Below, in pieces: positions 12,879 through 52,201 of a stretch of DNA of 64,000 nt (position 1 is the first letter of the stretch; every line of letters starts with the position of its first letter). The stretch covers positions 15,269,501 to 15,333,500 of the forward strand of contig NC_053415.1 of NCBI RefSeq assembly GCF_016859285.1. The letters are read 5' to 3'. The position numbers and the translations under genes are program-made. Origin of the DNA: Xiphias gladius (Eukaryota; Chordata; Actinopteri; Istiophoriformes; Xiphiidae). The notes below the pieces were generated by a model, which saw only the letters and a program-made list of their open reading frames with translations, was not told where the DNA came from and did not search any database.

Positions 12879-15800
12879 CTAGAAGAAAAAAAACAAGATA
12901 TAGAATGATTATAATAATTCTGATTAAAATATTACAGTACATGTTCCAATCTTGGCTGTGCTTTGTGTGGGATACAAGGATTTTACAAGTTTAAATTCAA
13001 GATGAGAGATAATGTGAAGGGGTAAAGTATGTGTATTCTACATGTTGTTGTAGATGCATGTACAGTATGCATTTTTATTGGCTTTTTATGATGTGACACA
13101 CAATGTGGTGACTTAACAGCTTGTGAAATAGGCTTTCAGACAAACCCCATACTCCACTTGCCACACTTTAAAAGTGCCATTAATCTCATTCTGAACCTAA
13201 ATATCATAATCCTGGACTCATGCATTGAAATTAGTTTGCCTTACTGCATTTTAAACAAGCTAAATCTGTCACCTTAAACAAATAAAGCTTTAGGTCAGTG
13301 AGATCTGGGGCATTTAGCCATGCAGTTGTTCCAGCTGACAGGTATTTCACTGGTAAATGCTGGTTGAGCTGGCTATAGCACAAGGTAGTCTTCTGTGATT
13401 TCCAGGACTAACTAAATATCCAGTTCCAGTTCCAAATCACCAATACCAATCTCCAAGCTTTGCTGTTGCTGAGAAGTTAACCGACAACCTTATCTCCACA
13501 AAGCAGCTTTTAAGAACTGAAACAAAATTCCACACAACCCCTGTTTCTACAACATGTATCTTATCAGCAGCTTGCCAGAGCAACTAATGCAGTGCTACAT
13601 GATGGTAAAATGTATGGTCTATTCTCTCTCTCTCCTGAAACGCAGTGTTAGGTCAAGGCAATAAATTGCACACTGTTCCACCCATCAGCTAATGCAAATA
13701 CGAGCTGCCTGGAAACAAAACTGATAAGGCAGCTTCTGAAAAACTATCGTGCACACATCTTCACCTTTCTGCCAGTAAGCAAAGGTTTAAGGCTGCCACA
13801 CCCTCTCTGAACAAGTGGCTGGTGGCTACTATTCATATACACTGTATGATACCTTGAGCACCCGCCTCCCTAAGGCTCTAAAAAGTCTCAACAATTAAAC
13901 CTAATCACAGTGGAATGAACTGCATGCACTTGTCTCCACATACGAGACCTCATTCTCATAGGCCAAACAAAAAAGTGTTTGTCCTCTAATGCCAGGCTCC
14001 TGCCGTTGATGCATTCTTTGGGTATTTGTTCCACAACACAAGCCACCATGCCATTGAGGCAGTAGAATCCATGTATTATACCTGCAGCTCAGGGAGGGAC
14101 AAAAGCTCCATCCAGGCCTGCTCCAAATCTGGGGACATCCTCTGTGGTTGTGGCAGTGGACCTGGGGAGAGGGTGGCCGGTGGCAGAGCTGGCTGCTCAG
14201 GGGACATGATGCTGATGTTGTTGCTGCTGGGCACTGAAACAGCAGTTGTGCCCGGGCATACAGAAGTGTTCTGTGAGACAAATGCATGAAAGTATGGCAG
14301 TTTTCAGTTCCAACTCAAAAGTATGTTAGAAGCTATAATTGTGTGGTAATAACTTAGTCAATATTCTTACCTCAGTTTCCTCTACAGGAAATGTCTCTGC
14401 CAGTAGTTGCAAACATTCATCAAATGACAAAGTATCACCATTCTCCTCCGTGAAGCTGACATTCTGCAACAGAGGTTAAGGTACATGATATTAAATTGAA
14501 CCACCACCATCATTTGTGGCGCACTATCTTTTAAAAACAGCACATGATTTTATATTTAGGTCTCTGTAGAGTAGTTTCTGGAGCAGAATACACCGATGCA
14601 AAACTACAGACCCACCTGGGCTTCTGTAATTACCCAGGATGAAGTGGTTACTTAGCTACAACACAGCCTATCACATGAGGTGGGAGTGGTCCAGCTCTGA
14701 CAGGAGTTAGTAGGCCATGTGCACGTACCTGTGTAACCTCTAAAGGTGTGGCAGCCGAATGCAGTGGGGCGCTCGGTGGTGGGCGGGGGATGTACTCTCC
14801 CGTTTCCTCGTCGAGCTGTAGCTGTGCAAGCAGGGCCTTCTCCTGCTCCCGGAGCAGATGCAGCCTTTTCTCCTCCTCCAGCTCCCGCTGCCTCTGCAGC
14901 TCATGCTCTTTCTGGCGGTGGTTGTAGTCGAACACCTCTCGCCTGGCTCCGAGATCAATGTCCTGCTTCCACAGTATGTCAATCAGGTCCATGTCCTGGA
15001 AAGAGAAGCTCAGATCAGTTAAGAGAGTTGCGAGCGGTGGCCATGCTGCCCTGCAGTGAGAACGCGAGCAGCGTTGGAGCAAGGAAGAGCGTCCCTGCTG
15101 TGAAGCGTGGCTGCTGCACCTGCCACACCCTGTCCCTCAGTATCTGTTCTCTGACATCAGCACTGGCACTAATGTCAAGGGGGAGAAGCTGCATGAATAA
15201 TAGATGTACTTCTCTCTTTCCCCTGTTGCCACCACACACCAGCAGAAGACACGTATCCTCACTTGATATCCTTACTAAGAGAACTGATCATTACCCATCC
15301 GATTACACTGCTGTGGGAATTTGTTTGTCACATTCCAACTTGCATACAGGGCAGAATTAAAGTCTTCATTTGTATAAGTGACTTCACGTTACAGTTTAGT
15401 TCTCTAAATGAAGTAAAGTTAAATCCCAAGCATTCATATCATATTCTACAGCATTCATAAAATCAAGAAGTTAAAAGGTATATCTACAGTTGGTTTAAAA
15501 ATATGTGGTAACCCATTGCTTAGAGAATTTAATTTTCTTATGAGATAACAGTAATATTCCTAAAAAGGTGATATAATGTAACCAAATAAAATTAGGAATG
15601 TAAGACCGTAGATCTCTTGCTGGGTACAATTGCAAACATTGTTTCCTTATTTTCTCCCTCGCTATTTCTTCAAGTTAAAAACTACAACTGTCAATAAGTG
15701 ACCATGGCACAACTCTACACAACTAACTGAGTCTTACATTTAGTAATTACACATTAAGCTGAGTGCTGCCTATAATACAGAACATTAGACACAGCGTGCT

Positions 15801-18071
15801 AACAACTATCTGGATATTTTAATACCAGTTCCTGTAGAGTTCCCGTCACAGGCCAAATGTTATTTGTCTTTTTAAACAAGAATTTCTTAAGATAAACTGT
15901 GTTGCTCTCTTCCTCTAGGCTTTTACTTATTTACAGAAGGAAACCATTTCACAAGGCCCTAGGATGTTGCATAAACTCAAGATACTGGTTCACAAGAAAA
16001 TGTCTGAGCATGTGACTTGTTTGTTCATCAGATTTGGGTATAAACATCAGTCATCACATCAGACATAGTCTGTAGGAAGCCAACCCTGAAGGGAAATAAA
16101 GCACAAAGGAGAACAACATACAATAAGGAGGATGTGAAACAGAGGAGGGGGGCAATGTATAATAATGTTCTCTCCTTTGAGTTTTTTGATTGAAGGAAAA
16201 TGGAGTTTGTGATTTACCTTCACAAACTACTAATAATAGCAAAAAGGTACCGATAGATATTTTAAGACATTGTTGACACAGTTTTTCTGACTTCAACTGT
16301 GGCACTGCAAAATAACAACCCACTAACCCTCTTTGCCTCAGTGTTGCATCAGAGGCATGACCGCTGAAGGATTACGCCTTACTAAGGCTGCCTACTATAA
16401 ATCACACTCACCAACTGAGAGGTGAGCACACAGCCAGACATTATGGCTTCTGCAGGAATGAGGAAATGCCCTAAAATGTCTTTGTGGGATGTCTGAATGC
16501 ACTTCTTAAGGTCATCCGTGTTTTCAAAATTGAAAAACCACACACTTGTCTGTTGGTCACACCTTTTAAGCTCATCAGACAAGTCGTACGAGTCCCTTTA
16601 AAAAACAATTCCATGTCTAAAACGGGTCTGTCGGCCACCCAGGGGAAGTCCAATCAGCCCCTTTCACTGTCGCTGATTAATTACGCTGTTCTACATAATG
16701 GCAGGGAACTAAGTAACTTAACTTTGCTAATATTCTGTATTAAAGCCAAACAGATTGTGTAAATGCGGTGTGTGCGCGTGCAAGATCTGGTTATCAGTAT
16801 GGTATCAGTTTCATAGCTGTCACAAGACCTGGACTGGCACTAGAACAAGGAAACTAGCTCAGAAAAAATGATTTATATTTCCCAGACCTCTATACAAGGC
16901 AAACAACATGCCTTTAGCATAAAATAGAGACAAAATACCCACAACAGACACACACCTCCCAATCAACAGAAAAGAGACATATAAAGACAAATACCGAAAA
17001 CAGGCCAACCTAATAACTCATGGTTCCTCTGGCCATCAAAGTGGGTGATAGAGCAGCCATACAAAGTGTTTGTGCTTTAAGTATGGGTTGTTCATTTACC
17101 TCTCTTCAGCTAAAGAAGAGGGCCCGAAAGGGGGCCTGAGTCCAGTGGTTTATTACGCCTTCTTTCATCACTATTCATCCACCCATGACCATGGACGATG
17201 AAGCACAGCCGCACATGTTCCGAAAAAACAACCCTTCAGGCCCCCCTCACTCCACTGTGTACTTCCACTGACCCTTTCTTATGACCGATTCAACCGAACG
17301 CAGAAGATGTACAGCCCGTGGAGAAAAAAAAAAAAAAAAAAAAATCCAAGTTCAACCGAGTTCAACATCTCGCTCAGTGCGTGTGAACGTACCTGGGGAA
17401 ACGAGCCTCTCACATGTCAAAATACACTGGAGACCAAGCAGCAAAAGGCAGGGGATACAGTATAACCTTTAAAGACACGATTCACAATGCATTACAACCA
17501 TGTCTGTATCAGATATGGGATCACATGCTCGGAGGACGGGGGAGGGAAGGGGACGGTTACGAGGAAAAAACCTCAAGAGGCTTTCTGTTTACCAAACTTG
17601 TCAGGATGCGAGAAATAACGGCATTTTATTCCGAGGGGTCCACGCGAAGCCAGAGCCGCCAGCCCGGTTTCTAAATAGCGTCGCTTTTTATTTCCTGCCG
17701 AGGGAAAAACGTCACGAGCGGATGACTTGCAGAAGTGAACGCGGTGCGGAGCGCGACCTTCTAATCTCTGGCCAAAGAAAGCCCGACAGTGTATTTTTAA
17801 TGGTCTCCTCCACGGTGGAGCTGTACACTTCGGCCTCACGATGTCTCATCTGCGCCACAACCGGGCTGTCACTGCGTACTGATCGACTCATTTGCTATAA
17901 GAAACCCCCAAAAGTTTGCCCCAACTACGAGCACGTCTCTGTCGCCCTGTCAGATCGCACTGGGGAAAGTTAGCGGCCGATGATTAGCCCGGCTCGTCTC
18001 TCCCAGCGAGCTCTTGGAAGAAACGCCTGATTTACCTGTTGACTGGAATGCACCACCTCCATTTCCATCAT
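11613..18071 (-). CDS. nfe2l2a: Nuclear factor erythroid 2-related factor 2 (Nrf2, spliced, complete)
   Basis: CNC-bZIP transcription factor that heterodimerises with small Maf proteins on antioxidant response elements and is held down by KEAP1. Coding exons in transcript order: 18036-18071, 14729-14995, 14371-14463, 14082-14270, 11613-12878; all junctions are phase 0; 616 aa. Neh2 carries DLG (26-28) and ETGE (76-79), the two KEAP1-binding motifs, flanking a Glu/Arg-rich helix. An acidic transactivation part follows ([13 protein letters not shown], and [10 protein letters not shown] at the end of exon 4). Neh6 has a beta-TrCP degron DSGIS (348-352). Neh1 has the basic region around 503-522 and a leucine zipper. 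Neh3 ends with IFLVPR (595-600). Length agrees with human NFE2L2 (605 aa). The 'a' paralogue name is inferred from synteny with agps/hnrnpa3. The start MMEMEVV matches the family. Confidence 0.95.
14082..14270 (-). CDS. nfe2l2a: nfe2l2a exon 4 (end of acidic transactivation region)
   Basis: 63 codons between acceptor TCTCACAG and donor GTATAATA. It is Pro/Ser-rich and ends [18 protein letters not shown], matching the human WEELLSIPELQ segment at the same exon boundary. Confidence 0.9.
14371..14463 (-). CDS. nfe2l2a: nfe2l2a exon 3
   Basis: 31 codons between TTGCAG and GTAAGAAT. It encodes [17 protein letters not shown], the counterpart of human [17 protein letters not shown] at the start of the Neh4/5 region. 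Confidence 0.9.
14729..14995 (-). CDS. nfe2l2a: nfe2l2a exon 2: Neh2, KEAP1-binding domain
   Basis: 89 codons between TTTCCAG and GTACGTGC. It starts [16 protein letters not shown] and contains [12 protein letters not shown]. Only three lysines (residues 41, 55, 65) lie between DLG and ETGE; several positions that are Lys in human are Arg, Gln or Glu here. In humans this exon is the site of KEAP1-escape mutations and of exon-skipping variants. The exon is a multiple of three. Confidence 0.93.
14996..18035 (-). other. nfe2l2a: nfe2l2a intron 1
   Basis: 3.0 kb with no repeat copies that I recognise. It includes an A run at 17324-17344. The part nearest exon 1 (about 17500-18035) is CpG-rich. 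Several open frames of 80-160 codons cross it, but none resembles a protein, and the longest (17500-17973) simply follows the GC-rich composition. Some blocks (16400-16680, 17090-17250) look less degenerate than average and could hold enhancers. Confidence 0.5.
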
Positions 18072-18322
18072 GATGGAGATCCTGCCTCGGCGTGGAGAAA
18101 GACGCCTTATGGTTGACAAATGCGTGTTGTTATTCCTCCAGTGGCGGGATAAAATGGCGATCGGTCCTGAGGCCGATAGAGTCCGTCGGGGCAGCTGGGC
18201 TGAGGAAAAATATTGCTTCCTCTAAATCTAATGAATATTACGGAAACGATGGCCCTGCCCACAGAGCTGCGGCGCCGGGATCGTCCCCCTCACTCCGGCC
18301 TATGAGGCTGGAGGGGAAACGG

Positions 18323-18330
<8 letters not shown>
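17600..18330 (-). promoter_or_regulatory. nfe2l2a: CpG-rich promoter/first-exon region of nfe2l2a
   Basis: CpG dinucleotides are much denser here than in the flanks, surrounding the first coding exon at 18036-18071. The 5' UTR should lie just above 18071. No TATA box is evident upstream. The exact start site is not determinable from sequence. Confidence 0.5.
18036..18071 (-). CDS. nfe2l2a: nfe2l2a exon 1 (coding part)
   Basis: Twelve codons, [12 protein letters not shown], before the donor GTAAATCA. The double ATG and the MME...[11 protein letters not shown] junction fit the known N-terminus of the family. It lies about 3 kb from exon 2, in a CpG-rich region. Confidence 0.85.

Positions 18331-18370
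<40 letters not shown>
18324..18370. repeat. (TG)n microsatellite
   Basis: About 45 bp of pure TG in the region upstream of nfe2l2a exon 1. On the nfe2l2a strand it reads as (CA)n. Confidence 0.9.
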
Positions 18371-18832
18371 GGAGCCCGCCAGGCTGAGCAAACAGCGCAG
18401 CGAGAAAACCTCAATCGAAGTAAATAAAAACATTACATAATCTACTTATGTGCATGTTAATGTTATAATATCCCTTGAAGATGACCGTACACGCCATTAT
18501 CAATGAATTACACTGATAAAAGAAGGCACGTCTGGCTGTTACTCTCTTGAACACTATTAAAGCCACTAAAAAGTCGGCCTGGATGTAATATGCGCACCAG
18601 TGTCACGTTTCTAGCTGCATATAAGCCAGCTCACACGCTATGTACGTATCAAACTAAAACCTACTTTTCCATTTCTGTTTTTAACTCCGTCACCTGAAGA
18701 GATTCATGTGGTGCACAGCGCCCCCCGCTGGTAAGCGTGGCCGGTGTGGAGCTGGAGGCCCTGGGGCCCTAATGTCCCTTGAAAACCGGCAAAGTCGCTC
18801 GCCGCAACCGGGAGACAAGTGGATTCCCATGA

Positions 18833-19304
18833 GGGGTGGAAGAGGCGTTCCGAGCATTTACTCAAGAAAAGTTGCAGTACCACAGTGTAAAAATACTCGA
18901 TTACAAGAAAAAGTTGCATATAAAAGTTTGCTTACAGGTACAGGAATATTAGCAACAAAATGTACTTAAGGAATCTCTTGTAAAAGTAATCATAATGCAG
19001 TGACCCCTTTTAACTGCTTCTTTAACTGCTAACTTTTGGGTACTTTAATCTATAATAATTCACCGTGTTCTCTCTGTTAATCATATGTTTTTTTATGTAA
19101 AATACAGTGACTACTAAGTGTAGCTGTAAAATAAATATCGCAAAGTAAAAAGTACAATATTTCCTGAAAGTAGTGTTAGGGACTAGTATGACTTGTCTGA
19201 TGACAGTAGTAGTAGTAGTAGTCTGAAAGTATGAAGCAGCATTAATTGGAAATGTTCAAGTAAATTTCTTCTAGTCAGTCTAGTCAATTACTTTCCACCA
19301 CTGG
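18833..19304. mobile_element. ACTT-rich teleost repeat, near full-length
   Basis: 472 bp. The left end GGGGTGGAAGAGGCGTTCCG and the right end CTTTCCACCACTGG are roughly inverted (GGTGGAA versus TTCCACC). The interior is built of ACTCAAG, AAAGTA and GTAGTAGTAG words. No coding capacity. The same end pair occurs at 54175-54604, which supports a discrete element rather than general low complexity. Confidence 0.6.
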
Positions 19305-19479
19305 CTTTGGTACATGTTTATTTTTAATTGATTTGTTTATATACTGATGAATAAAGAACTAATGCCTATTAAGAACAGTCTGCTAGAGATCTTACTAAAT
19401 AAACTACAGTATTGCGTACATAATGGCATTAAACATTAATGCGTTTTGTACGTTATAAACTTACTACTGGGTAGGATAT

Positions 19480-20355
19480 ACAGTGGTTTGAAAATGACTA
19501 TTTATATTTACATGTTATTGTTTCCTCCTGTATTGCACTCAAGTAGAATTTTTATGTACTTGTACTTGTGTATTTCCGCTTGGTGCTGCTTTCTTCTTAT
19601 ACTACATTTCAGAAGGAAATATTGTACTTTTTACTCAATAACCTCCATTTATTTGACAGTTAGCATGGTGTAACTATTTAGTAACTTTGCAGTTTAGCAT
19701 TTTACAGGCAAAACATATGATCAATTTCTCAAATGATGCAGTTATATGTAACAAAGTACATTTACTCAAGTACTCTATTTAAGTACTATTTGAAGTGCTT
19801 GTCCTTTGCTTAAATATTTCAATTTTTAAATATTTTCAGTTTTTCAATTGAATATTTCAAACTTTATTCTTTTACTTCACCACATTTCAGAGGGAACTAT
19901 TCAATTTTTTTTTTACCCCATCACGTTTGTTTAACAGCTGCACTACTAGTTACTAGTTACTTCACCAATTAAGATTTTACATACAACACATGTGATCAGT
20001 TCACAAAATGCAGTTCATTGCTGTATCTTAAACTACCCAGCAGTGTATAAAGTAGTTAAAATAAGCTCCACCTTTACCAGCAATAACATTTGAGTGCTGC
20101 TTATACATTAATGCATCAGTAATGATACTCCAATAACATTTTATATAATAGTATAACTCTTGATTTGATCATTCTAGTGCATAATAAGAACTTTTACTTT
20201 TATTAATTCAAGTAGGTTTTGTTGATACGACTTTTGCACTTTTACTTAAGTAAGGCTTTGAAAGCAGGTCTTCTACTTGTAACAGAGTATGAATAAACTG
20301 TGGTATTTGTACCCTTATTTCAGTGTAGGGATTGAACACTCCTTCCACCACTGGG
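19480..20355. mobile_element. Further, diverged copies of the ACTT-rich repeat
   Basis: The block contains the family's internal words (ACATTTCAGAAGGAAATATTG, TTTTTACTC, GTAACTTTGCAG) at least twice (around 19540-19700 and 19740-20010) and ends CTCCTTCCACCACTGG at 20340-20355. It is probably one or two overlapping or nested copies. Borders are approximate. Confidence 0.5.
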
Positions 20356-20459
20356 CCTAAAGATTGAACTGCCCAACAGTAAATACAGTTGCCCGAGTTG
20401 GCTCCACGCTGACAGATCACAACATTAAAACTACTACACTACATCACTACTACATTCAA

Positions 20460-20720
20460 GCTATATAAACATCAGTGTATCAGATATAATAATCCAGTTA
20501 TATAACAAAGGCTAATATAGTAATATAGGCTAACGCTCTGTAAGAAGGCAATCTCTTTAATGACTACTTTTTTTTTTTGAAGTACATTTTGTTGATTATA
20601 CGTCTGTCCTTTCACCAGAGTCAGTTTTGAATGCAGGACTTGCTATAGAGTATTTTTCCTCGTGGCATTGCTGCTTTTACTCGAGGAAAGGATCTGAACA
20701 CTTCTTTCAACGCTGGTGGA
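20460..20720. repeat. ACTT-rich repeat fragment
   Basis: Degenerate fragment ending TTTACTCGAGGAAAGG, ATCTGAACAC and CAACGCTGG (to about 20715), the same ending as neighbouring copies but more diverged. It adds to a repeat cluster of nearly 2 kb between nfe2l2a and agps. Confidence 0.45.
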
Positions 20721-21059
20721 CAGCCTTAACTGCGAACTGTAAACTTTAAATGACCTCGCTATTAGTCAATTCGAGCTTACTGCTATTTAAGAAAGTTTTT
20801 AAGGCTTGTTAAATCCTAAAAGTTCATCAAATTTGAGGGCATTCTGACACCGCTGGGTAAGTAAAGAAGTCGGATTAGGATGTAATTAAGTGCCTTTTGA
20901 AATATGTCAGGGTAATAATACAGATTTAGTCCTGGCTCTGGCACGTATCTGTAAAGAACCTCACACTGAAGTGCAGCTCACTGTGCCACTGAGTGAAATT
21001 ACACTAAAAAAGCCTCTCTTTTTCTTTTCTTTTTTTTTTTCCCCCCCATGCGCGTTCAC

Positions 21060-22290
21060 GAACACGCGTTCACGTTTGGCAGCTCCACGTCGACATTCTT
21101 CCAGCTGCATATAGTGAACTGCACAGGACTGGGGGAAGAGAAGGTAAAAGCGGCGGTAGCCACCTTACGATTAGTGCGCTGCAAGTCCGCAGACGGACAA
21201 CGACTGCAGTGAAAATAGGCGTTTGCACTGTGAACCCAGCCACGGCCTGCGATGTCTTCAAATCGCTTTCTGCTTTTGCATTTTATGATCTAGACTATCT
21301 GCCCCTCGTGCTGGATTGCAGCTGGTCCCCTTGCGTCTACCTATACCAGGTACAGTATGACTTGCAGAACTTACTTTTCCTTTATCATATCACTTCTTGC
21401 GTAAATAATAGTAAAGATAGTCATTTGAAGATGAAATTCATTGTTTTATCTCATTTTGTTGGACTTGTAAAGTTGCTGTCACTTGAATGCTGTTGAAGCG
21501 TAAGTGCCCTAACTACCTTCAAACTGACAGAACTTAATTCTCCTGGAGCTCAGCTGGCCTTCTACACTTTCCTTCATTGCTATCATATCCATCGGCTTTG
21601 TTTAGGGAATAGCTCATTCTCCAGGGGCCAGTTCAGTTCACAAAGTAGTTAAGGCTCAACAGGTAGAATCAATGACACACTGGCACTAGAGTGAAATAGT
21701 CCTGCTGAAGTAGAATAACCAGAACTGGAAACTTCAGTCTTGTCAGCTAACGTAGAGACTGGTTAATGTGTTAAATTTGCAACCAACCAGATGGTCATGC
21801 TTACAGGGGTAAGTAAATATATTTTAGGATCTTTTCTGGTGGGATGTACTACAGGATCAACTATTGCACTTGCCCAAATGATATCTAGCCGTTTAATCAT
21901 TTCTGTAGAGAGCTGACAATGTGTGAAAAGACTCCATATGGCCTACTTTACCTGTGTGATTCTACACAGGCAAGCCTTTCTGTAGGCCCAGTCTTAAAGC
22001 ATTCAAGTCTTGGCTACGTTTAGCACCATAGTCTTATACGGATTATAGCAGCTTCAGTCTATAGGAGAAATATGTTCCTGTATAATTGTACACTACATTT
22101 TGTGTTAAAGTCAAGACCATGAAAAAAAAAGAGATAAACCAACATGGCTGTCCTGTTTTCCCTTGCTGTTTGTGCCTTACTACAGGTTAAAGGAGCACCC
22201 ACTCGTGAGGAGCATAAGGCTCTGCACAAGGACAAACCTATGAGGTGGCACTGTGGCTTTCCAAATAAAGTTCTGTGATACACTTAGACT
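21060..22290 (+). other. Candidate unannotated spliced transcript
   Basis: A CpG-rich block (about 21050-21349) in AT-rich surroundings ends in a donor-like site (CCAG followed by GTACAG at 21350). At 22185 there is a good acceptor (TTTGTGCCTTACTACAG) and then a short open exon with AATAAA at 22264-22269; a second AATAAA sits at 22434-22439. Together these look like a small two-exon transcript on the plus strand between nfe2l2a and agps. No homologue is recognised. Confidence 0.3.
21209..22278 (+). CDS. Hypothetical small ORF across two putative exons (21209-21349, 22186-22278)
   Basis: An ATG-started frame runs 47 codons to the exact donor at 21349/21350 and continues in phase 0 through 30 codons of the second putative exon to TGA, giving 77 aa. 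The first part is hydrophobic and Cys-containing (CTVNPATACDVF, LVLDCSWSPC). The second is basic (VKGAPTREEHKALHKDK). I do not recognise it. The poly(A) hexamer overlaps the last coding codons, which is unusual. The frame could be a chance join in a non-coding RNA. Confidence 0.2.
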
Positions 22291-23780
22291 CTTAATTGCC
22301 TGCAGTCAGTGCATTACAGAACTTTGTTTTGGGAGTTATTACTTTAACCTGTGGGAAATAAAACGTCAAACATCTGGACATTTAAGTTTACAGCATGATG
22401 TAATATTTCTGTTGACAAATGACTGTTTTCTCAAATAAAGTTTCTCGCTGTTTTAAGCATTTTTCACAGTTTCTGTCTTTTTTGAAAATTAAACCATACA
22501 GCATTGCTGTGTGCCATATGGAAACAGTAGTCACGCTGGTCAGGTGACTTGGTGGAGGTGAGGCAGAAAGATAAACAGTGAAGTCACATTGTTTCAGTTT
22601 ACTCTCAGTTTTTACAACCACATCACAAAACTTGCACATGGGGAATTTTGACACTTTGATGACGGTGCTTTATTAAGTGAGAACATTCAAAGTCAGATAA
22701 ATTACGATTTTTAAAAATGTGGCAGACAATGGAATTTTAAAAATGATTAATCTCATATGATAAATCCGTCATCACCCTAGATTTAAGGTGACAGTTTTAC
22801 TTAAATATACAATACATAGGGTAGACAATTTGCAAAATCAAAAACTGATTTATATTGATAATCTATTGTAACCTTAATTCAGTTCACTTTAATTTAGACT
22901 TTGTACCTATCTAATTTATTTTGTGCATGACTTCCTGTCCTTTTGAACATTTCCAGTGGTAATACCAGAAGAGCTGAATTTCTGATGTTACCGCTTCACA
23001 ACTATGCAAACTGACTGTAAATTCCTGACTCAATGTAGAATATGCAACCAGCCTTATGTTGCAAGGCATGCTGGGAAATACGTAAGATGGTGCATTCAGG
23101 TTCTCCTCGTTAGCTCCTTATTCAAAATGAAATGAAATGAACATTTTGTGTAACCTCGTTTAATTACCTGGTTTAAACGTTTAAAAAGAGAGATCATTGA
23201 AAACACACAGTAACAACACTTTTGTTATGATCCCTACCATAATTATAGGCCAAAGTGCAATTCCCTCACATTTGCCCAGACCTATGCCTAAAATGATTCA
23301 CACTAAACCCTCACTTAACCTTAAACAAATGTGAACTTGGGCTGCCACTTATAATTCTTTTTTTTTAATTATTGATTTATCTGGTGATTATGTTCTTAGG
23401 TCCTAAAGTTCCATAATCCCAGTGCTTGTTTTGTCCGAACTACACACTAAAACCTAAACATATACCATTTACAATCATGTAAGACAAATTCATCAAATGG
23501 TCACACTTGAGAAGCTCGAACCAGCAGATGTTTGGCATTTATAATGGTAAAATTACTCAAACAATTTTTTTTCTGTTATCAAAAGAGCTGACAATTAATT
23601 TTCTGTTGGTCGCCTAATCGATCAATCAACCTGTCATTTCAGCTCTAATCTGAATCAGTGCCTAACAGCCTTTTAACATACAGCAAATCTGTTAGATTTA
23701 CCAAACTGTATTATCTTATAATTATCTTATAATGTATCTCAAGCTCCCTAACGTGGCAAAAGAAAAAAAGAAAAAATCCA
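22291..23780. other. Intergenic DNA upstream of agps
   Basis: AT-rich with no protein-like frame. It contains a GCATGCTGGGAA word (23066-23077), which resembles the core of the ZNF143/Staf site, and the tail of a hAT-like repeat at 23552-23650. Confidence 0.5.
23552..23650. repeat. hAT-like repeat, terminal fragment
   Basis: TTTTTTTCTGTTATC, then TGACAATTAATTTTCTG, CCTAATCGATC and CATTTCAGCTC match the terminal portion of the family at 8950-9268. Only one end is present. Confidence 0.45.
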
Positions 23781-23916
23781 GTTCTACTTTTTGGGTCATT
23801 CATGTGCACTGAGTGTGATATTTCCGACGGGCTGTGAACGCAGGGCACTTTCCCTGCGCTGACCTCTGACAGCCGCTCATGGATCTGCTCCCTTCTTTCA
23901 CAAACACGGAAGCAGC
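23780..23916 (+). promoter_or_regulatory. agps: agps promoter-proximal region / 5' UTR
   Basis: The 136 bp before the agps ATG hold a GC-rich segment with an inverted repeat CGCAGGG-CACTTT-CCCTGCG (23839-23858). Immediately after it comes TGACCTCTGACAG (23860-23872), which fits a reverse-strand DR1 (TGACCT N TGACAG), the arrangement bound by PPAR/RXR, HNF4 or COUP-TF. No TATA box. Confidence 0.4.
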
Positions 23917-51755
<27,839 letters not shown>

Positions 51756-52138
51756 TTTTCTGTTCCTGTCCATCTTTATCTCACGTTTTTCTAAAAGCAT
51801 CTTGTGCATTTTGGATTAATAGATACTAAATGTGAATTTAAAATGGACAGAGATATTGTCTTTCTCATCAAGTGTCATTCGGTGCCATTTACTGATTCAC
51901 CCAATCCTTTTCTTTTACATTATGTTGCACTTAATATGCTGTAACAATCATTGTCATTCATGTTGAAGCTCATTTTTCGCTGCTGTGTCGTGGCCTCAGC
52001 TTGTTGGAGCGATGGCCACGATGCATCCTGACATGAAGCAACAAAACCTTTGGGTTTTGTCATTATTTGCTTTTGTTGAACCTTTTCCTAAATGTCCTTG
52101 CCAACATAGTTAACCCTTAAATTTGTTTTTATTTTCCT

Positions 52139-52201
<63 letters not shown>

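Noticed and set aside
14746-15360. 204-codon plus-strand frame
   Set aside because: Antisense to nfe2l2a exon 2 and its intron; explained by the coding constraint of the opposite strand and GC content; no protein family.
17500-17973. 157-codon frame in the CpG-rich region of nfe2l2a intron 1
   Set aside because: Stop codons are rare in GC-rich DNA; no recognisable domain; lies inside the intron next to exon 1.
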